Of a DNA stretch of 64,000 nt, positions 33,814 through 41,800 are shown piece by piece. Positions within the stretch are counted from its first letter, which is position 1, and every line of letters starts with the position of its first letter. The position numbers and the translations under genes are program-made. The stretch comes from Kocuria palustris (GTDB taxonomy: Bacteria > Actinomycetota > Actinomycetes > Actinomycetales > Micrococcaceae), in assembly GCF_007666205.1 (NCBI RefSeq), contig NZ_VDOR01000001.1:62001-126000 (forward strand), written 5' to 3'. The notes under the pieces were generated by a model. The model did not search any database. It worked only from the letters and a program-made list of their open reading frames with translations, and was not told the origin of the DNA.

Positions 33814-35199
33814 TCAGGCCCACGTGCTGACGACGCCCGGGATGTTCTGCTCGATCAGCCGTTCCTTGCCGCTGCCCGGCAGCTCCAGCGCGTCGACGAG
33901 CTCGAGCTGCGCCTCGATGCCCCGGCCGAGCCGGGCCCGCATGACGCGCATGAGCTCCTCGAGCTGCTCCGGGCCGGAGCCCGGCGCCTGCTCGACGAGC
34001 AGCGTCGCGCGGCCGGGCTCGTCCTGCCGGATGCGCAGCCGCCTGACGCAGCGGGACTCGGGCTCGGTGATGTTGAGCAGCGTCGCCGGCAGGAGGGACC
34101 CGTCGCGGCGCACGAGGCCCTCGCGACCGCGCCGGGAGCGGATCTCCCGGAAGGTCGGCCGCCCCCAGGGGTCGGTGCCCGCGCGCTCGGCGGAGTCGCC
34201 CGTGTCGTAGCGCAGGAACGGCTGCCCGGTCAGCCGCAGCCCCGTGGTGACGAGGCGGCCGCGCTCCCCGATGCCGACCGCCCGCCCGGCTTCGTCGACC
34301 AGCTCCGCGACCCCGTAGAGCGGCTCGGGGTGGAACACCCGCCGCTCGTCCATGGGCGCGAAGCACGTGCGCTCGCTGAGGCCGTAGAAGTTGGCGATGC
34401 GCGCGTTCGGGAACGCCCGGTCGAGGACCTCGGTCTGCGCCGTCGTGAGCTCCTCCGAGACCGTGAGCAGCCCCCGGATCTCATGCCGCCACTCGTCCTG
34501 CGGCAGCTCGGTCTCCAGCAGGCGCGCCAGGTAGGTCAGCGCGGACGGGAAGCCGTGCAGGAAGCGGATCCCGCGCTGCGAGGCCAGGCCCCACTGCTCC
34601 TGCACCCGCTCCGGGCCCAGTGCCTGCACGCGCAGGACCACCTCCCCCGTCGAGCCCTGGACGAACCAGTCGGCGCCGCCCGGCAGCTCGGCGCCGCGCA
34701 GGCGCAGCCGCCAGTCGCGCGGGTCGTAGCCGGCCGCCCTGTCCCAGGCGCTCAGGACGTAGGCCCATTCCCCGGCGCCCCTGGCCCGGTCCAGCCGGAA
34801 GACGATCGGCTCCCCCGAGCTGCCGGAGGTCGACACGACCTCGACCCGGCTCTCGGGGACGGTCAGCATCCGCCCGGAGTTCTCCGACAGCTCCTCGCGG
34901 GTGAGGATCGGCAGCCGCGAGAGCCGCTGCATCGGCGGCAGGCGGCGATCGCGGAGGGCCTCGTAGCCGGCTGCCGAGCCGTAGTAGTCGGTTCCGGCCG
35001 CGGCGTCGAGCAGCGACTGCAGCCGGCGGTCGCGCTCCTCGCGGCCCCAGGAGGGGATGGTGCGGGCCTTGCGGATGTCGCGCTGCGTCTGCCGGAACAC
35101 CGGTCCGAGCTTGAGCCGCGGCGGCAGATGCCGCGCCAGCCCTGCGACGCGCTCGCGCTGCTCCGGGGGCAGGTGGGCGATGGTCTCCCGCAGTGACAT
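33814..35199 (-). CDS. CapK/PaaK-like adenylate-forming enzyme, copy 2
   Basis: A 461-residue paralog of the gene just downstream, collinear over the full length: matching SLRETIAHLP start, STSGSSGEPIVFRLDRARGA (ATP loop VVSTSGSSGEPIVF), ANFYGLSERTCFAPMDE and FLRYDTGDSAERAGTDPWG. Differences are spread along the gene, so the duplication is old or under divergent selection. ATG 35199 has AGGGGAG ahead. A GATAAT box lies upstream and a long hairpin occupies the leader (35223-35260). It likely works with copy 1 and the EPS enzymes, or on paired substrates. Confidence 0.84.
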   Translation of the reverse strand: MSLRETIAHLPPEQRERVAGLARHLPPRLKLGPVFRQTQRDIRKARTIPSWGREERDRRLQSLLDAAAGTDYYGSAAGYEALRDRRLPPMQRLSRLPILTREELSENSGRMLTVPESRVEVVSTSGSSGEPIVFRLDRARGAGEWAYVLSAWDRAAGYDPRDWRLRLRGAELPGGADWFVQGSTGEVVLRVQALGPERVQEQWGLASQRGIRFLHGFPSALTYLARLLETELPQDEWRHEIRGLLTVSEELTTAQTEVLDRAFPNARIANFYGLSERTCFAPMDERRVFHPEPLYGVAELVDEAGRAVGIGERGRLVTTGLRLTGQPFLRYDTGDSAERAGTDPWGRPTFREIRSRRGREGLVRRDGSLLPATLLNITEPESRCVRRLRIRQDEPGRATLLVEQAPGSGPEQLEELMRVMRARLGRGIEAQLELVDALELPGSGKERLIEQNIPGVVSTWA

Positions 35200-35222
35200 G
35201 TCGGCTCCCCTCCGTGAAGGCG

Positions 35223-35291
35223 CCGATCGGGCCGCCGCTGCTCAGCGGCGACCCGATCGGTCCCTGTTCTCGTCCTTGCCGGACGATTATC
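35223..35291 (-). promoter_or_regulatory. CapK copy 2 promoter with structured leader
   Basis: Minus strand GATAAT at 35286-35291 (with TG one base upstream, extended -10 like) predicts a leader of about 78 bases. Within it, arms CCGATCGGG (35223-35231) and CCCGATCGG (35252-35260) enclose a second stem GCCGC/GCGGC, a 38-base hairpin ending about 20 bases before the start codon. It could control ribosome access or terminate early. Confidence 0.5.
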
Positions 35292-35296
35292 CACGC

Positions 35297-35320
35297 CGGG
35301 GTGCCGATGGGAGCACCCCG
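35297..35320 (-). terminator. putA terminator hairpin
   Basis: Eight-base arms CGGGGTGC (35297-35304) and GCACCCCG (35313-35320) with an eight-base loop, six bases after the putA stop in the direction of transcription. Immediately beyond it is the GATAAT box of the CapK copy 2 gene. Confidence 0.6.
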
Positions 35321-35325
35321 CCGCC

Positions 35326-38300
35326 TCAGCCCATCAGCTCGTCGCGCAGGCGCTGCATCTCGCCGAAGCTGTTGCCGAAGCGGTGCAGCGTGATCGACAC
35401 GGCCTGCTCGTGGAGCATCTCCTGGATCTCCACGCGGGAGGCGCCGACCACGGGGTGCATGAGCACCGCGACATCCGGCGTGGCACCCAGCTCAGCGACC
35501 AGATCGGGATCCTCGCCGACCATCTTGATGCGGGCTCCGACGCCGAGCTCCAGGACCTCGGGATCCGATGCCTCCTCCGCGGCGGCGGCGGCGCCGCTGC
35601 CGAAGGGCAGGCGGTTCCGCAGCTTCTGCACCGTCGAGCGCTGCTGCTGCGCCGGCTCGGGCGCCGTGCGCGCGGAGGTGCGGGCCCCGAGCAGGCGGCG
35701 GTCCTTCGCCTGGGCGCGGAACGCGGCGTCGTCGAGGGCCGGCAGCACCTGGGTGAACAGCGCGCGCACGGACCGGGGCAGGGCCTCCAGGACCGCCGGG
35801 GCGGCCGAGAGGGTGACCTCGGAGCCCGAGCGGGCGGCGGCCAGGCCCACGCGGATCACATCGGTGATCGGAGCGTCCTCCGCGGCGCGCACCACGATGT
35901 CGCGGGGGCGGTAGCGGAAGATGTTGGCCTCGCTGCGCAGGCCCGTCGGGTCCTTGGCCACGCCGAACTCGGACTCCCAGGCCCGCTGATCCGCACCGGC
36001 GCAGGCGCGCAGCCAGGTCAGATCGGTCTCGGGCAGCGCCTTCAGCACGTCGGCGTCGCCGAGCACCTCGCGCACGGCCGGGAGCAGACCCGGCTGCCCC
36101 TCGACGGCCTCGGCCTCGCGGAAGCCGGACTTCTCCCACCGGCCCATCTGCGTGAGGTAGTTCGGCCCGCCAGCCTTGGCCCCCAGGCCCACCGACGACT
36201 TCTTCCAGCCGCCGAAGGGCTGGCGCTGGACGATGGCGCCCGTGATGCCGCGGTTGACGTAGAGGTTGCCGGCCTCGACGCCCTCGAGCCAGGTGCGCAC
36301 CTCCTTGACGTCGAGCGAGTGGATGCCCGCGGTCAGGCCGTAGTCGACGGCGTTCTGCCACTGCATGGCCTGCTCGAGGTCCTTGGCGTGCATGAGCCCG
36401 AGCACGGGGCCGAAGACCTCGGTCTCGTGGAAGAACGAGCCCGGCTTGACGCCCTTCTTGATGCCCGGGCGCCACAGGCGGCCGGAGTCGTCGAGCTGCT
36501 GCGGCTCGAGCAGCCACTCCTCGCCCTCGTCGAGCTGGGTCAGCGCGCGCATGAGCTTGTCGTTGGGCTGCTCGACCGTGGGGCCGACGATGGCCTGGAG
36601 GTTCTCGGGCCAGTCCACGACCATCGACGACGCGGCGTCGAGCAGCTGCTTCTCGTAGCGCTCGGAGGTCGCGACCGACCCGACCATGATGCCCAGCGAC
36701 GCGGCCGAGCACTTCTGCCCGGCGTGGCCGAAGGCGCTCGTCACCAGATCCCACACCGCCTGGTCGCGGTCCGCGGCCGGGGTGATGATCAGCGCGTTCT
36801 TGCCCGAGGTCTCGCCGATGACGGGGCGGCCGCTGCGCCAGCCGCCGAACAGCTCGGCGGTCTCGTAGGCGCCGGTGAGCACGATGCGGTCCACGCCCGG
36901 GTGGCTCACGAGCGCCTTGCCCGTGTCGCCCTCGACGGCGTCGACCAGCTGCAGGACATCGCGCGGGACGCCGGCCTCCCAGAGGGCCTCCATGAGCGCC
37001 GTCGAGCAGCGCACGGTCTGCGGCGACGGCTTGTGGATCACGGCGGCGCCGGCGGCCAGCGGGGCCACGGTGGAGCCGGTCGGGATCGCCAGCGGGAAGT
37101 TCCACGGCGGGGTGACCAGATCCAGGACGTCCGGATCGAACTCGGCGCCGTCCACGGTCTCGAGCTCCTCGGCGTGGCGGGCGTACCAGCGGCAGAAGTC
37201 GATCGCCTCGGAGACCTCGGCGTCGGACTGCACGAAGGCCTTGCCGGTCTCGGCGGCCACGACGGCCATCAGGTGGCCGCGCCGCCCCGCCAGCACGTCG
37301 GCGGCGCGGTTGAGGATCTCGGCGCGCTCGCGGGCGCCGCGCTCGCGCCAGCCCTTGGCCGCGCTGCGGCCGGTCTCGACGATCTCGGCGACATCGTCCA
37401 GGCCGAGCTCCGGCGGCGTGGGCAGGCCCTCGTACCAGGCCCGGTCCGTGACGAGGTCGCGCAGCTCGAGCGCCCACTGCTGGTTCGCGGGCAGGGAGAT
37501 GTCGGTGTCCGGCTCGTTGCGGAACGGCTCGTCCAGCGGCTGGTGGCCGCGGTAGTCGGCCTCGCGGCCGGCCGCCTCCTGGGTGCGGTCCTGCATGCGG
37601 TGGGGCAGCGGGGCGGACTCGCCGCCGAGCTCGAGCCCCTCCTCGAGGAGCTGATCGACCGCGGCGCGGAAGCGGCCCTCCTCGCGCCGGAAGATCTCGT
37701 TGCCGGGCTCGATCTCGAAGATCCCCGACATGAAGTTCTCGGACTCGGCGTTCTCCTCGAGGCGGCGCACCAGGTAGGCCACGGCCACGTCGAACTCCTC
37801 CGGGGACACGGCGGGCACGTAGTACAGCACGCCCCCGACGTCGTCCGAGACGGCCATCGACTGCTCGGCGGCCATGCCCTGGAGCATCTCGAACTCGATG
37901 CGCTCCGTGACGCCGCGGTGCTGCGCGAGCAGGCGCGCGAAGGCGATGTCGAAGATGTTGTGCCCGGCGACGCCCAGGCGCATCCCGCGCAGGCGCTCGG
38001 GGGTGAAGGCCCAGGCGAGCACGCGCTTGTAGTTGGCGTCCGTGGCCTGCTTGGTGGGCATGACGGCCACCGGCCAGTCGTGCATCTCCGCGTCCACGCG
38101 CTCCATGGGCAGGTTGGCGCCCTTGACCAGGCGGATCTTGATCTGCGCACCGCCGTCGGCCACGCGACGGGAGGCCCACTCGGAGAGGTGCTGGACGGCG
38201 CCGAGCGCATCGGGCAGGTACGCCTGCACGACGATGCCCGCCTCGAGGTTCTTGAGCTCGGGGCGCTCGAGCAGCGTCGTGAAGACCTCGGTGGTGAGGT

Positions 38301-39060
38301 GGAGGTCCGAGTAGACCTCCATGTCCAGGTTGATGAACTTGGTGCCGGCCGGGGCGTCGGCCGCCTTGCGGTACAGCGGCAGCAGGCGCTCGACCACGCG
38401 CTCGACCGTGCCGTCGAAGCCCCAGTGGGACAGCTGCGGGACCACGGAGGAGACCTTGATGGACGCGTAGTCCACGTCGTCGCGCGCCAGGAGGCGGTCG
38501 ACGTCGTCCAGGTGCTTGTCCGCCTCCGCGAGGCCGAGGACCTCCTCGCCCAGGAGGTTGATGTTCAGGGCGTCGCCGCGCTCGGTGATGTGCTCGACGG
38601 CCTTGCCGAACGGGCCCGGGCGGGAGTCGACCACGAGGTGGCCGACCATCTGGCGCAGGCGCGCGCGGGCGATCGGGATGACGACGGCCGGGGCCAGGTG
38701 GCTCATGTAGCTGCCGCCGAGGATCTGCGAGCGGTCGAGCCCGGACAGCGACTTGGGGGCGATCCCCGCGATGCGCTGCAGGGCCTTGGCCGCGGCGGCG
38801 CTGTCCTCGGTGCGGATCACGCGATCCACGAAGCCGACGGTGAAGTCGAGGCCGTTGGGGTCCTTGAGGATCGCGGAGAGGCGGTCGGCGGCATCCGACT
38901 CCGCAGCGCCCTCCTCCGAGAGCTTCTGCGCCTTGCGCATCCATGTGGTGGCCTGCTCGACGGCAGGATCGACCAGGGCCGCCAGATCCGCCAGCTCGGC
39001 GGGACGGCCGTCGAGGGTGTTGTCAGTGTGAGGGGTGACCAAGAGTCTGTTCGCTTTCAT
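35326..39060 (-). CDS. putA: Bifunctional proline dehydrogenase / pyrroline-5-carboxylate dehydrogenase
   Basis: A 1244-residue enzyme oxidising proline to glutamate. The FAD-dependent PRODH barrel spans about 80-450 (VVQAYLPDALGAVQHL, KIRLVKGANLPMERVDAE at ~310). The aldehyde dehydrogenase domain spans ~540-980 with WNFPLAIPTGSTVAPLAAG, the Glu in GETSGKNALIITPA (~750) and the catalytic Cys in AFGHAGQKCSAASLG (~783). A further ~200 residues resemble the PutA C-terminal domain. There is no N-terminal ribbon-helix-helix, so it is not self-repressing. I use ATG 39060; ATG 39066 and GTG 39108 are in-frame alternatives. None has a good ribosome site, and a 28-codon upstream frame ends inside this ATG. 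Confidence 0.93.
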   Translation of the reverse strand: MKANRLLVTPHTDNTLDGRPAELADLAALVDPAVEQATTWMRKAQKLSEEGAAESDAADRLSAILKDPNGLDFTVGFVDRVIRTEDSAAAAKALQRIAGIAPKSLSGLDRSQILGGSYMSHLAPAVVIPIARARLRQMVGHLVVDSRPGPFGKAVEHITERGDALNINLLGEEVLGLAEADKHLDDVDRLLARDDVDYASIKVSSVVPQLSHWGFDGTVERVVERLLPLYRKAADAPAGTKFINLDMEVYSDLHLTTEVFTTLLERPELKNLEAGIVVQAYLPDALGAVQHLSEWASRRVADGGAQIKIRLVKGANLPMERVDAEMHDWPVAVMPTKQATDANYKRVLAWAFTPERLRGMRLGVAGHNIFDIAFARLLAQHRGVTERIEFEMLQGMAAEQSMAVSDDVGGVLYYVPAVSPEEFDVAVAYLVRRLEENAESENFMSGIFEIEPGNEIFRREEGRFRAAVDQLLEEGLELGGESAPLPHRMQDRTQEAAGREADYRGHQPLDEPFRNEPDTDISLPANQQWALELRDLVTDRAWYEGLPTPPELGLDDVAEIVETGRSAAKGWRERGARERAEILNRAADVLAGRRGHLMAVVAAETGKAFVQSDAEVSEAIDFCRWYARHAEELETVDGAEFDPDVLDLVTPPWNFPLAIPTGSTVAPLAAGAAVIHKPSPQTVRCSTALMEALWEAGVPRDVLQLVDAVEGDTGKALVSHPGVDRIVLTGAYETAELFGGWRSGRPVIGETSGKNALIITPAADRDQAVWDLVTSAFGHAGQKCSAASLGIMVGSVATSERYEKQLLDAASSMVVDWPENLQAIVGPTVEQPNDKLMRALTQLDEGEEWLLEPQQLDDSGRLWRPGIKKGVKPGSFFHETEVFGPVLGLMHAKDLEQAMQWQNAVDYGLTAGIHSLDVKEVRTWLEGVEAGNLYVNRGITGAIVQRQPFGGWKKSSVGLGAKAGGPNYLTQMGRWEKSGFREAEAVEGQPGLLPAVREVLGDADVLKALPETDLTWLRACAGADQRAWESEFGVAKDPTGLRSEANIFRYRPRDIVVRAAEDAPITDVIRVGLAAARSGSEVTLSAAPAVLEALPRSVRALFTQVLPALDDAAFRAQAKDRRLLGARTSARTAPEPAQQQRSTVQKLRNRLPFGSGAAAAAEEASDPEVLELGVGARIKMVGEDPDLVAELGATPDVAVLMHPVVGASRVEIQEMLHEQAVSITLHRFGNSFGEMQRLRDELMG

Positions 39061-39143
39061 ACACATGCTGCACGCAGTGACCGTGGCACTCCCACGGTCC
39101 TCGGCCACGAGTCGGGGGCACTCACCTGGATCAGGGCGCTCAT
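39057..39143 (-). CDS. Candidate 28-residue leader peptide of putA
   Basis: An ATG at 39143 opens a 28-codon frame whose TGA (39059-39057) overlaps the putA ATG (39060-39058) as ATGA, a classical coupling arrangement. It has three proline codons (10, 14 and 20) and no homolog I know. The predicted mRNA start lies only about seven bases before this ATG. A perfect inverted repeat GACCGTGG-gagtg-CCACGGTC (39080-39100) falls within the frame. Translation of this peptide may control putA, whose start lacks a ribosome site of its own. It is inferred from position only; a chance frame is possible. Confidence 0.4.
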   Translation of the reverse strand: MSALIQVSAPDSWPRTVGVPRSLRAACV

Positions 39144-39157
39144 GGGCCGATGATCAC

Positions 39158-39163
39158 ACTCTA
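39158..39163 (-). promoter_or_regulatory. -10 box of the putA transcript
   Basis: TAGAGT on the minus strand, 14 bases before the ATG of the leader peptide and about 98 before the putA ATG. No clear -35 box; the GC-rich sequence upstream lacks TTGAC-like hexamers at the right distance. Confidence 0.5.
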
Positions 39164-39245
39164 CGAGACGCGCCCCACACCGCGCACTCCGTGCGCATGC
39201 TGATGAATCTCGCCGGCCAGACGCGAACCGCGCCGCGGCTCCGCC

Positions 39246-41735
39246 TCAGCGGCGGCGGAAGGCCCACGGGGCGATCCGGCGCAGGGTGCGCCCGACCCTG
39301 CTGACCAGCGAGTGCTCCTTGATCCGCTGCTCTGCCTCGAGGATCCGCTCGCGCTCGCGCTCCAGGTCGGCCAGGATGCGGCGGTTCTGCTCGAGGATCT
39401 CCCGCTGACCGGATTCCAGCGCCTCGAGCCGGCCGTGCAGCTGCTGGAACTCGCGGGCCATCCACAGCGGCAGCCCGATCCCGTTCTGATCGGTCCACTG
39501 CCGAAGATGACGCTCCCGCACGGCCAGATCGTGCAGGCCGTGCTCGTCTCTCGCGGCGAACATCGAGTTGCCCTCGACCCCGGCAGCCGTCGGGCGCTGG
39601 TGCCAGAAGGCCAGCGCGGGCCCGTCCAGGAACCCGATCGTCGCGGACTGGGCCGTGCGCAGGTGGAACTCCCAGTCGCCGACGGCCGGCAGGGACTCGT
39701 CGTAGTCCCCCACGAGCCCGTGCAGGCGGCGGCGGTAGAGGAAGGAGATGGGCACCCCGCGGTTGATGCTGAGCAGATCGCTGAGCGTGATGGAGCGCTG
39801 ATCGGCCCAGAACGGCGCCCGCCCGGTCTCCCGGATCGACGGCCGGCCGTCCGAAGCACCGGGGGCCGCGCCGCCGTCCGATCCTGCTCCCGCCTCCGCT
39901 GCCGTGCCCGTCCCCGTTCCGATGATCTCCTCGTAGACGATCTCGGTGCGCGCCATGACGCCGATGTCCGTGCACGACGGGCGCTCCAGGAAGGCGACCG
40001 CGCGCTGCAGGAACCGGGGGTCCCACGTGTCGTCGTCGTCGTGCACGACCACGAACTCGCTGTCCGTGGCCCGCAGCCCGCGGTTGGAGGCGGCCTCCAT
40101 GCCCACGCCGCGACGGTGGCTCAGGATCTCGCAGCGGCCGCGGAACCGGTCGGCGCGGGCGTCCACGAGCCGCTGGACGGGCTCGGGATCGCCGCCGTCG
40201 TTGACCACGACCAGCCGCCAGTCCGCCAGGGTCTGGGCCAGGACGTCGTCGAGGGCGCGCTCGAGCAGCAGCGGCCGGTCCCTGGTCCGCATCACGACGG
40301 CGACCGAGGCCGGCGAGCGCGGAGCCACGTCGGCCACGGGATCCGTCCAGTCCCGGCGCAGGGCGCGGGAGAACTCGGTGCCGGCTCCGGCTGCCGGGAT
40401 CTCCGGGACCGCCGAGGGCCCGGGCAGGGCCCCCGAGAGCCCCACGAGCACCCCGTCCCACCACGCCGCGCACGTCTCGCGCACGGCGGCCCGGCGGGCG
40501 AGCAGATCGGACGAGGACTCGCGCCGCCCCTCGACGGCCTCCTCGGTCCAGCGCTGGGCGGCCTGGTGGGTGTCCCAGGCGGCCTCGCGCGGCGTGATCA
40601 GCGCCGCCAGGGGGACCACCTGCCCCGAGATCCCCCACGTGCGGCAGGCCCCGTCCATGCGGACCTCGGCGTAGCGGTCCGCCGCGATCGGCAGCACCGC
40701 AGCGCCCCCGGCCAGGCCGAAGACGAGAGGGTGGTAGCGCGAGGTCACCACGTAGTCGGCCGTGAGCATGCGGCGCACGCTGTCCGCGGCATCCTCGATG
40801 GGGCGCTGCACCGCGTGGCTGCGCATGCGCGCCGCCACCCGGCGGTGGAACCGCTCGTCGCCGTCGTGCTCGCCCGGCCGCGCCAGGTGGGGCACGAGCT
40901 CGACGACGCCTCCCGTGCGGTGGACCAGGGCGTCCAGCACGACGGCGTAGACCTCCGCGGCCTCGTGCTCCTCGAACGGGCCGGCCCCCGGGGCGAAGGT
41001 CGCGACGATGCGCGGCGCGGTGGGATCCTCCGCCGGGGCGTCCGCGCCCGGGGCGGGGGCTGCCGGGGTCGGAGCGGCCTCGCCGAGCGCCGTCGAGCCG
41101 CTGGGCGCGTTCCACGGCCCGGCCAGGACGTCGAGGGCCCAGCCCACGGAGTCGTCCGGGCAGGCGCGCAGCCCGGGATGGCCGGGGCACAGCTCGCGGG
41201 CCAGGCGAAGGGAGGCGGGGTCGCGCAGGCCCACGAGCACGGCCGCCTCGAGCATCCGCGCCAGGACCGGACGGTCCCGGGCCGAGAGCTCCGGGCCGAG
41301 CGTCTGCCCGCTGATGACCACGGGCAGCCCCAGCGAGCGGGCGATCTCGACCGCGGCCGCCCGCTCGGAGAGCAGCCACCCGTAGCGGGAGTTCAGGTTG
41401 CCGCCGCCGGCGATCAGGAGGGCGTCCACGCCGCGCAGGGCCTCGATCAGCTCGAAGACCTGGTCCTCCGGCGGCAGCGCGTCCGTGCGCCCCGAGACCA
41501 CCGCGCGGATCTCCTCGAGGTAGCGCGCGCGGTCCTCCGGGGGCCACGGGAACTCGAGGGTGCGCACCGGCACGACCGACTCGAAGCGGGCCGCCGTGTG
41601 CTCCGGATCCCGACTGAGCAGCACCGGCTGCTCGATGCCCCGCGCCTGCAGCGCGGCGACGGCGGCGTGGCCCATGGCCTCGTCGCCCACGTGGTAGTCG
41701 ATCTGCCCGACGTCGACCAGGATGGCTGCCTGCAT
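39246..41735 (-). CDS. Fused polysaccharide pyruvyl transferase-like and GT2 glycosyltransferase
   Basis: An 829-residue two-domain protein. Residues ~1-370 match the pyruvyl transferase fold (CsaB/WcaK): VGQIDYHVGDEAMGHAAVAAL, LIAGGGNLNSRYGWLLSERAA, and VVTSRYHPLVFGLAGGAAVLPI with its conserved SRYHP. Residues ~455-720 are a GT-A domain: VAVVMRTRDRPLLLERALDDV, VVVNDGG, DXD in FVVVHDDDDTWDPRF, and GDYDESLPAVGDWEFHLR. A Glu/Arg-rich coiled coil (~745-800) ends in a basic tail. Start ATG 41735 follows GGGAGG. It may add a sugar and a ketal pyruvate to the same surface glycan; both activities are inferred. Confidence 0.82.
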   Translation of the reverse strand: MQAAILVDVGQIDYHVGDEAMGHAAVAALQARGIEQPVLLSRDPEHTAARFESVVPVRTLEFPWPPEDRARYLEEIRAVVSGRTDALPPEDQVFELIEALRGVDALLIAGGGNLNSRYGWLLSERAAAVEIARSLGLPVVISGQTLGPELSARDRPVLARMLEAAVLVGLRDPASLRLARELCPGHPGLRACPDDSVGWALDVLAGPWNAPSGSTALGEAAPTPAAPAPGADAPAEDPTAPRIVATFAPGAGPFEEHEAAEVYAVVLDALVHRTGGVVELVPHLARPGEHDGDERFHRRVAARMRSHAVQRPIEDAADSVRRMLTADYVVTSRYHPLVFGLAGGAAVLPIAADRYAEVRMDGACRTWGISGQVVPLAALITPREAAWDTHQAAQRWTEEAVEGRRESSSDLLARRAAVRETCAAWWDGVLVGLSGALPGPSAVPEIPAAGAGTEFSRALRRDWTDPVADVAPRSPASVAVVMRTRDRPLLLERALDDVLAQTLADWRLVVVNDGGDPEPVQRLVDARADRFRGRCEILSHRRGVGMEAASNRGLRATDSEFVVVHDDDDTWDPRFLQRAVAFLERPSCTDIGVMARTEIVYEEIIGTGTGTAAEAGAGSDGGAAPGASDGRPSIRETGRAPFWADQRSITLSDLLSINRGVPISFLYRRRLHGLVGDYDESLPAVGDWEFHLRTAQSATIGFLDGPALAFWHQRPTAAGVEGNSMFAARDEHGLHDLAVRERHLRQWTDQNGIGLPLWMAREFQQLHGRLEALESGQREILEQNRRILADLERERERILEAEQRIKEHSLVSRVGRTLRRIAPWAFRRR

Positions 41736-41800
41736 GGCGACGATCCTCCCACAGGACCCTGCGCCCCTCCTGGCCGTTCCGGCCGCTCAGGGGCGTCCGC

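Noticed and set aside
35383-39153. A 1256-codon frame antisense to putA, and a 1150-codon frame in another phase on the same strand
   Set aside because: Both are shadows of putA; low-complexity Arg/Gly/Val content and no motifs.
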